The notes beneath the pieces were generated by a model. The model was not told the origin of the DNA. It ran no database searches and saw only the letters and a program-made list of their open reading frames with translations. From the NCBI GenBank assembly GCA_025463515.1, contig JAODAQ010000013.1, positions 1 through 64,000 on the forward strand: DNA of 64,000 nt. Direction: 5' to 3'. The DNA comes from Rhodoglobus sp. GTDB taxonomy: Bacteria; Actinomycetota; Actinomycetes; Actinomycetales; Microbacteriaceae. The translations under genes and the position numbers were made by a program. Positions 60,086-64,000 of this stretch are shown here, piece by piece. The first letter of the stretch is position 1, and every line of letters begins with the position of its first letter.

Positions 60086-60182
60086 GGTTCGAGCTTAGGG
60101 ACGGGCCTCCGGGCCCCCTACCCCTTGCGCCGCGGCGCTCGGGTGCTCTCGCGGGGCGGCGGGCTCCGGATGACCCCTCGAA

Positions 60183-60714
60183 CGTTCACCGTATTCAGGA
60201 CGTTGCCGGCCAGCCGCCGTGCGCACCGCGCGCCGCGCCACCAGCCCGCGCGACCCCCTGCACGACCCGTCGCGCGCCGCCTGCCGAGCCCCAGAGGCGC
60301 CACCTCGCACCACCATCCCCGCGCCCCGCCACCCCGCACCACCAGCCCCACGCGCCACCCGACCCGCCCGGCCCTCTGCCCGGCGCCCCGCCAACCACCA
60401 CGTCCCACGCTGCGCCGCGCCATCTTCCCCCGCACGGCGCCGTTGAATCGGTCCAAAGGGCAGTTTCTACGGCATGCTGCCCGGGATCCGTAACAACTGG
60501 CCTTTGGATCGTTCCAGCGGCGCCGTGGGATCTGGACGACAGCTCGAGACCGGTGGCCGGTCGGCCTCGACCGATCGGCGGACCGATTGGGGACGCGGGC
60601 GGTGTCGACGGCAGACACGAGACCGAGCACTGTGGGGCGCGCCTACCGGACGCAGCACTACCGGACGCAGCAGCGGAGGCAGTCGAGCGGCGGATGTCCT
60701 GAATACGGTGAACG
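60183..60714. repeat. Dispersed nested-palindrome element, family 2, copy B
   Basis: Perfect 19-bp terminal inverted repeats CGTTCACCGTATTCAGGAC / GTCCTGAATACGGTGAACG; inner inverted repeat 60445-60465 / 60495-60515 (17/21). Confidence 0.85.
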
Positions 60715-60839
60715 ACTCGGGGCCATAGTCGCGGGCCCGATCATCCCGCCTGCTCGGGGCGGGCTCGCGAGCAGGGGCGCGCGGGCAGGGCGGCAGGCGG
60801 CGCGGGCGCGCCGTCGGGGGCGCGACGTACCCTGTCCGC

Positions 60840-61379
60840 ATGACGAGGGCGTGCGACATCCGGGGCTGTCGTGGTGCTGCCGACCCGGGCTCGCCGCTCG
60901 CGCTGTGCCCCGCGCACCTGATCGAGGCGCACGACTGGGTCGCGGGCGAGGTCGGGGTCACCGACCTGCTGCCCTCGCCGTGCCTCGCGTGCGGCAACCG
61001 GGTGGGAGTGCGGTACCCGTCGGGCTGGATCTGCGCGCGCTGCGAATGGCGCGTCGGCGACATCATCGAGGAGACGGCGCTCGTCGACGTCGTGTACTAC
61101 ATCCGGCAGCGGGAGCGGATCAAGATCGGCACCTCGGCGAACCCGCGCGGCCGGCTCGCGGCTCTGCACTACGACGAGGTGCTCGCGTTCGAGCGCGGCG
61201 ACCGGCGCGTCGAGCACCTGCGGCACGAGCAGTTCGCGGCGCACCGGTTCCCGCGAACCGAGTGGTTCGCGATCCACGACGAGCTGCTGGAGCACATCGC
61301 CGAGATTGCCGCGGGCGTCGACGACCCCTGGCAGCGGCACGCGCTGTGGGTGAGTCAGGAGCTAGCGCGCCGAGGGTGA
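60840..61379 (+). CDS. GIY-YIG nuclease family protein (T5orf172/MUG113-like)
   Basis: VYYIRQRERIKIGTSANPRGRLAALHYDEVLAFERGDRRVEHLRHEQFAAHRFPRTEWF; N-terminal Cys pairs. Confidence 0.8.
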   Translation: MTRACDIRGCRGAADPGSPLALCPAHLIEAHDWVAGEVGVTDLLPSPCLACGNRVGVRYPSGWICARCEWRVGDIIEETALVDVVYYIRQRERIKIGTSANPRGRLAALHYDEVLAFERGDRRVEHLRHEQFAAHRFPRTEWFAIHDELLEHIAEIAAGVDDPWQRHALWVSQELARRG

Positions 61380-61443
61380 CCGCGCAACCCCGGGCGGCAG
61401 TTTCAGGGCTGTGCCTACAATCGGGCACGACGGAGGTTCTTCC

Positions 61444-61671
61444 ATGCACACCACCACGCCCGCTCCGCGCGCCAGCGACATTCGCCTCGACCTCATCTCG
61501 ATGAACGAATGGCGCGTCTGCGACCGCCGGTTCTCCGAGCGCGACTCCCGCAGCGTTCTCGGCTTCATCGAGCGCCGCGAGTTCGAGTACGAGGTCATCT
61601 CCGTGCTCACCCCCGGCCCGGTGCGCAGCTTCGGCTCGCTCGCCTCCGCCACCCTGTCGTTCTCCGAATGA
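61444..61671 (+). CDS. Small hypothetical protein
   Basis: [52 protein letters not shown]...; overlaps the glgX start (ATGA). Confidence 0.7.
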   Translation: MHTTTPAPRASDIRLDLISMNEWRVCDRRFSERDSRSVLGFIERREFEYEVISVLTPGPVRSFGSLASATLSFSE

Positions 61672-63779
61672 CCGACGTCGACTTCTGGCCGGGGTCGGCC
61701 TACCCGCTCGGCGCGACCTACGACGGCAACGGGACCAACTTCGCCCTGTTCAGCGAAATCGCCGACCAGGTCGAGCTGTGCCTGTTCGACGACGCGGGCA
61801 CCGAGAGCCGCGTGACGTTCGCGGAGTCCGACGCGTACGTGTGGCACGCCTACCTGCCGGGCATCCAGCCCGGGCAGCGCTACGGCTACCGCGTGACGGG
61901 GCCGTACGATCCGTCGAAGGGGCAGCGGGCGAATCCCAGCAAGCTGCTGCTCGACCCGTACGCGAAGGCGACCTGCGGCGATATCGACTGGGACCAGTCG
62001 CTGTTCTCCTACGACTTCAACGATCCGGATGCCCGCAACGACGACGATTCCGCCGGGCACATGATGTACGGGGTGGTCGTCGACCAGGACTTCGACTGGA
62101 CAGGGGACGCCCGTCCGCGCATCCCCTACAACCGGACCGTCATCTACGAGGCCCACGTGAAGGGCCTCACCGAGCTGCACCCCGACGTGCCCGAGGCGGA
62201 GCGCGGGACCTACAGCGGCGTCGCGCATCCGGCCATCATCGAGCACCTCCAGAGGCTCGGCGTCACCGCCCTCGAGCTCATGCCCGTCCACCAGTTCGTC
62301 AACGACTCGACGCTGCAGGAGAAGGGCCTCTCGAACTACTGGGGCTACAACACGATCGGGTTCTTCGCGCCGCACTCCGGCTACGCGGCGCACGGCGATC
62401 GCGGCCAGCAGGTCGACGAGTTCAAGTCGATGGTGCGAGCGCTGCACGAGGCCGGTATCGAGGTGATCCTCGACGTCGTGTACAACCACACCGCGGAGGG
62501 CAACCACCTGGGCCCGACCCTCTCGTTCCGCGGCATCGACAACGCGGCCTACTACCGGCTCGTCGAGGACGACCCGCAGTTCTACATGGACTACACCGGC
62601 ACCGGCAACTCGTTCAACGTGCGCCACCCGCACTCGCTGCAGCTCATCATGGACTCGCTGCGGTACTGGGTCACCGAGATGCACGTCGACGGCTTCCGCT
62701 TCGACCTCGCGGCGACGCTCGCGCGCGAGTTCTTCGACGTCGACAAGCTCTCGACCTTCTTCGAGCTCGTGCAGCAGGACCCGATCGTCTCGCAGGTGAA
62801 GCTCATCGCCGAGCCGTGGGACGTCGGCCCCGGCGGCTACCAGGTGGGCAACTTCCCGCCCCAGTGGACGGAGTGGAACGGGAAGTTCCGCGACACGGTC
62901 CGCGACTTCTGGCGGGGGGAGCCGGCCACAGTCGGCGAGTTCGCCGAGCGCCTGGGCGGCTCGGCCGACCTGTACGAGGGCGAGGGGCGGCGGCCCGTGG
63001 CATCCATCAATTTCGTCACAGCGCACGACGGCTTCACGCTGAACGACCTCGTCTCGTACAACGAGAAGCACAACGAGGCCAACGGCGAGGACGGCAACGA
63101 CGGCGAATCGAGCAACCGCTCGTGGAACATGGGCGCCGAGGGCCCCACCGACGACGCCGCGATCAACGAGCTGCGCGCGCGGCAGAAGCGCAACTTCCTC
63201 GCGACGCTGCTGCTCTCGCAGGGCGTCCCGATGATCGCGCACGGCGACGAGCTGGGGCGTACCCAGCAGGGCAACAACAACACCTACGCGCAGGACTCCG
63301 AGCTCAGCTGGATCCACTGGGAGGAGGCCGACCACGACCTCGTCGAGTTCACGGCCGGGCTCACGCGGCTGCGGGCGAAGCACCCCACGTTCCGGCGCGT
63401 GCGGTTCTTCAACGGACGCCCGGTCACCCGAGGAGCTGGCGAGCCGCTGCCCGACATCGAGTGGCTGAACACCGAGGCCGCGCCCATGACCGACGAGGAC
63501 TGGGACACCGACTTCGTCAAGGCCGCGGGCGTGTTCCTCAACGGCCAGGGCATCAGGGGCCGGGATGCCCGGGGCAACCGCATCACGGACGACAACGTAC
63601 TGCTCTACTTCAACGCCTCCGAGAACGAGGTCGACTTCCAGCTGCCCCCGGAGGAGTACGGCGCGAAGTGGGAGGTCGTGGTGGACACCGCCGCCGGCGC
63701 GAGCGACGAGCACGTGCCCGCCGGCTCGCCGCTGCACGTGGTGGGCCGCTCGATGGTCGTGCTCGTGGCGCGGACGTGA
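61668..63779 (+). CDS. glgX: Glycogen debranching enzyme
   Basis: [92 protein letters not shown]. Confidence 0.96.
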   Translation: MTDVDFWPGSAYPLGATYDGNGTNFALFSEIADQVELCLFDDAGTESRVTFAESDAYVWHAYLPGIQPGQRYGYRVTGPYDPSKGQRANPSKLLLDPYAKATCGDIDWDQSLFSYDFNDPDARNDDDSAGHMMYGVVVDQDFDWTGDARPRIPYNRTVIYEAHVKGLTELHPDVPEAERGTYSGVAHPAIIEHLQRLGVTALELMPVHQFVNDSTLQEKGLSNYWGYNTIGFFAPHSGYAAHGDRGQQVDEFKSMVRALHEAGIEVILDVVYNHTAEGNHLGPTLSFRGIDNAAYYRLVEDDPQFYMDYTGTGNSFNVRHPHSLQLIMDSLRYWVTEMHVDGFRFDLAATLAREFFDVDKLSTFFELVQQDPIVSQVKLIAEPWDVGPGGYQVGNFPPQWTEWNGKFRDTVRDFWRGEPATVGEFAERLGGSADLYEGEGRRPVASINFVTAHDGFTLNDLVSYNEKHNEANGEDGNDGESSNRSWNMGAEGPTDDAAINELRARQKRNFLATLLLSQGVPMIAHGDELGRTQQGNNNTYAQDSELSWIHWEEADHDLVEFTAGLTRLRAKHPTFRRVRFFNGRPVTRGAGEPLPDIEWLNTEAAPMTDEDWDTDFVKAAGVFLNGQGIRGRDARGNRITDDNVLLYFNASENEVDFQLPPEEYGAKWEVVVDTAAGASDEHVPAGSPLHVVGRSMVVLVART

Positions 63780-64000
63780 GCGTCCCGGTCTCGACCTACC
63801 GCGTGCAGGTGCGCGCGTCCTTCGACCTGTTCGCGACCGCGGCGATCGTGGACTACCTGCACGACCTCGGCGTGGACTGGATCTACCTCTCGCCGCTGCT
63901 GCAGGCCGAGAAGGGCTCCGACCACGGCTACGACGTGACCGACCACTCGCGCATCGACGAGTCGCGCGGCGGTGCTGAGGGTCTCGCCGCACTGTCGGCC
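63776..64000 (+). CDS. treY: Malto-oligosyltrehalose synthase (partial, N-terminus)
   Basis: [70 protein letters not shown] overlap with glgX. Confidence 0.9.
   Translation, partial: MSVPVSTYRVQVRASFDLFATAAIVDYLHDLGVDWIYLSPLLQAEKGSDHGYDVTDHSRIDESRGGAEGLAALSA

Noticed and set aside
61362-63992. 876-aa minus-strand ORF opposite glgX/treY
   Set aside because: Shadow ORF from codon-position GC bias; glgX motifs on the plus strand are decisive.

Overview
This is a high-GC actinobacterial chromosome segment. Its gene order, the DUF2510 and DUF222/HNH proteins and the 'GGTTGAGTAG...TATCGAAACC' repeats suggest Microbacteriaceae (inference). Most of it is housekeeping or metabolic: panC, folK-folB-folP-folE, ftsH, hpt, tilS, ppa, two cell-wall peptidases, msrA/msrB, several regulator/transporter pairs, a Pls/PosA-type NRPS-like gene with an M1 peptidase and a PPTase, a c-di-GMP cluster, and glgX/treY.

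The main accessory region lies downstream of a tRNA-Glu/Asp/Phe cluster. A tyrosine integrase abuts tRNA-Phe, and the tRNA 3' end recurs twice more, at about 21951 and 25441. This defines a composite island of about 8.6 kb (16850-25440) in two att-bounded segments.

Segment A carries int, an HTH protein, a RepSA/HUH-like replication initiator, an unannotated 48-aa three-CxxC microprotein, and a two-gene overlapping operon pairing a DndB/DGQHR-like protein with an HExxH putative metallopeptidase. Segment B has no integrase or Rep of its own. It carries three coupled genes for extracytoplasmic membrane or lipoproteins, two of them paralogous.

Other notable signals are two dispersed palindromic repeat families, one of which supplies stop codons and an in-frame peptide to host genes; an RsbQ-like hydrolase coupled to a PAS-GAF-GGDEF protein; a frameshifted ltrA; and several symmetric operators. 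No homology search was possible, so family calls rest on motif recognition.
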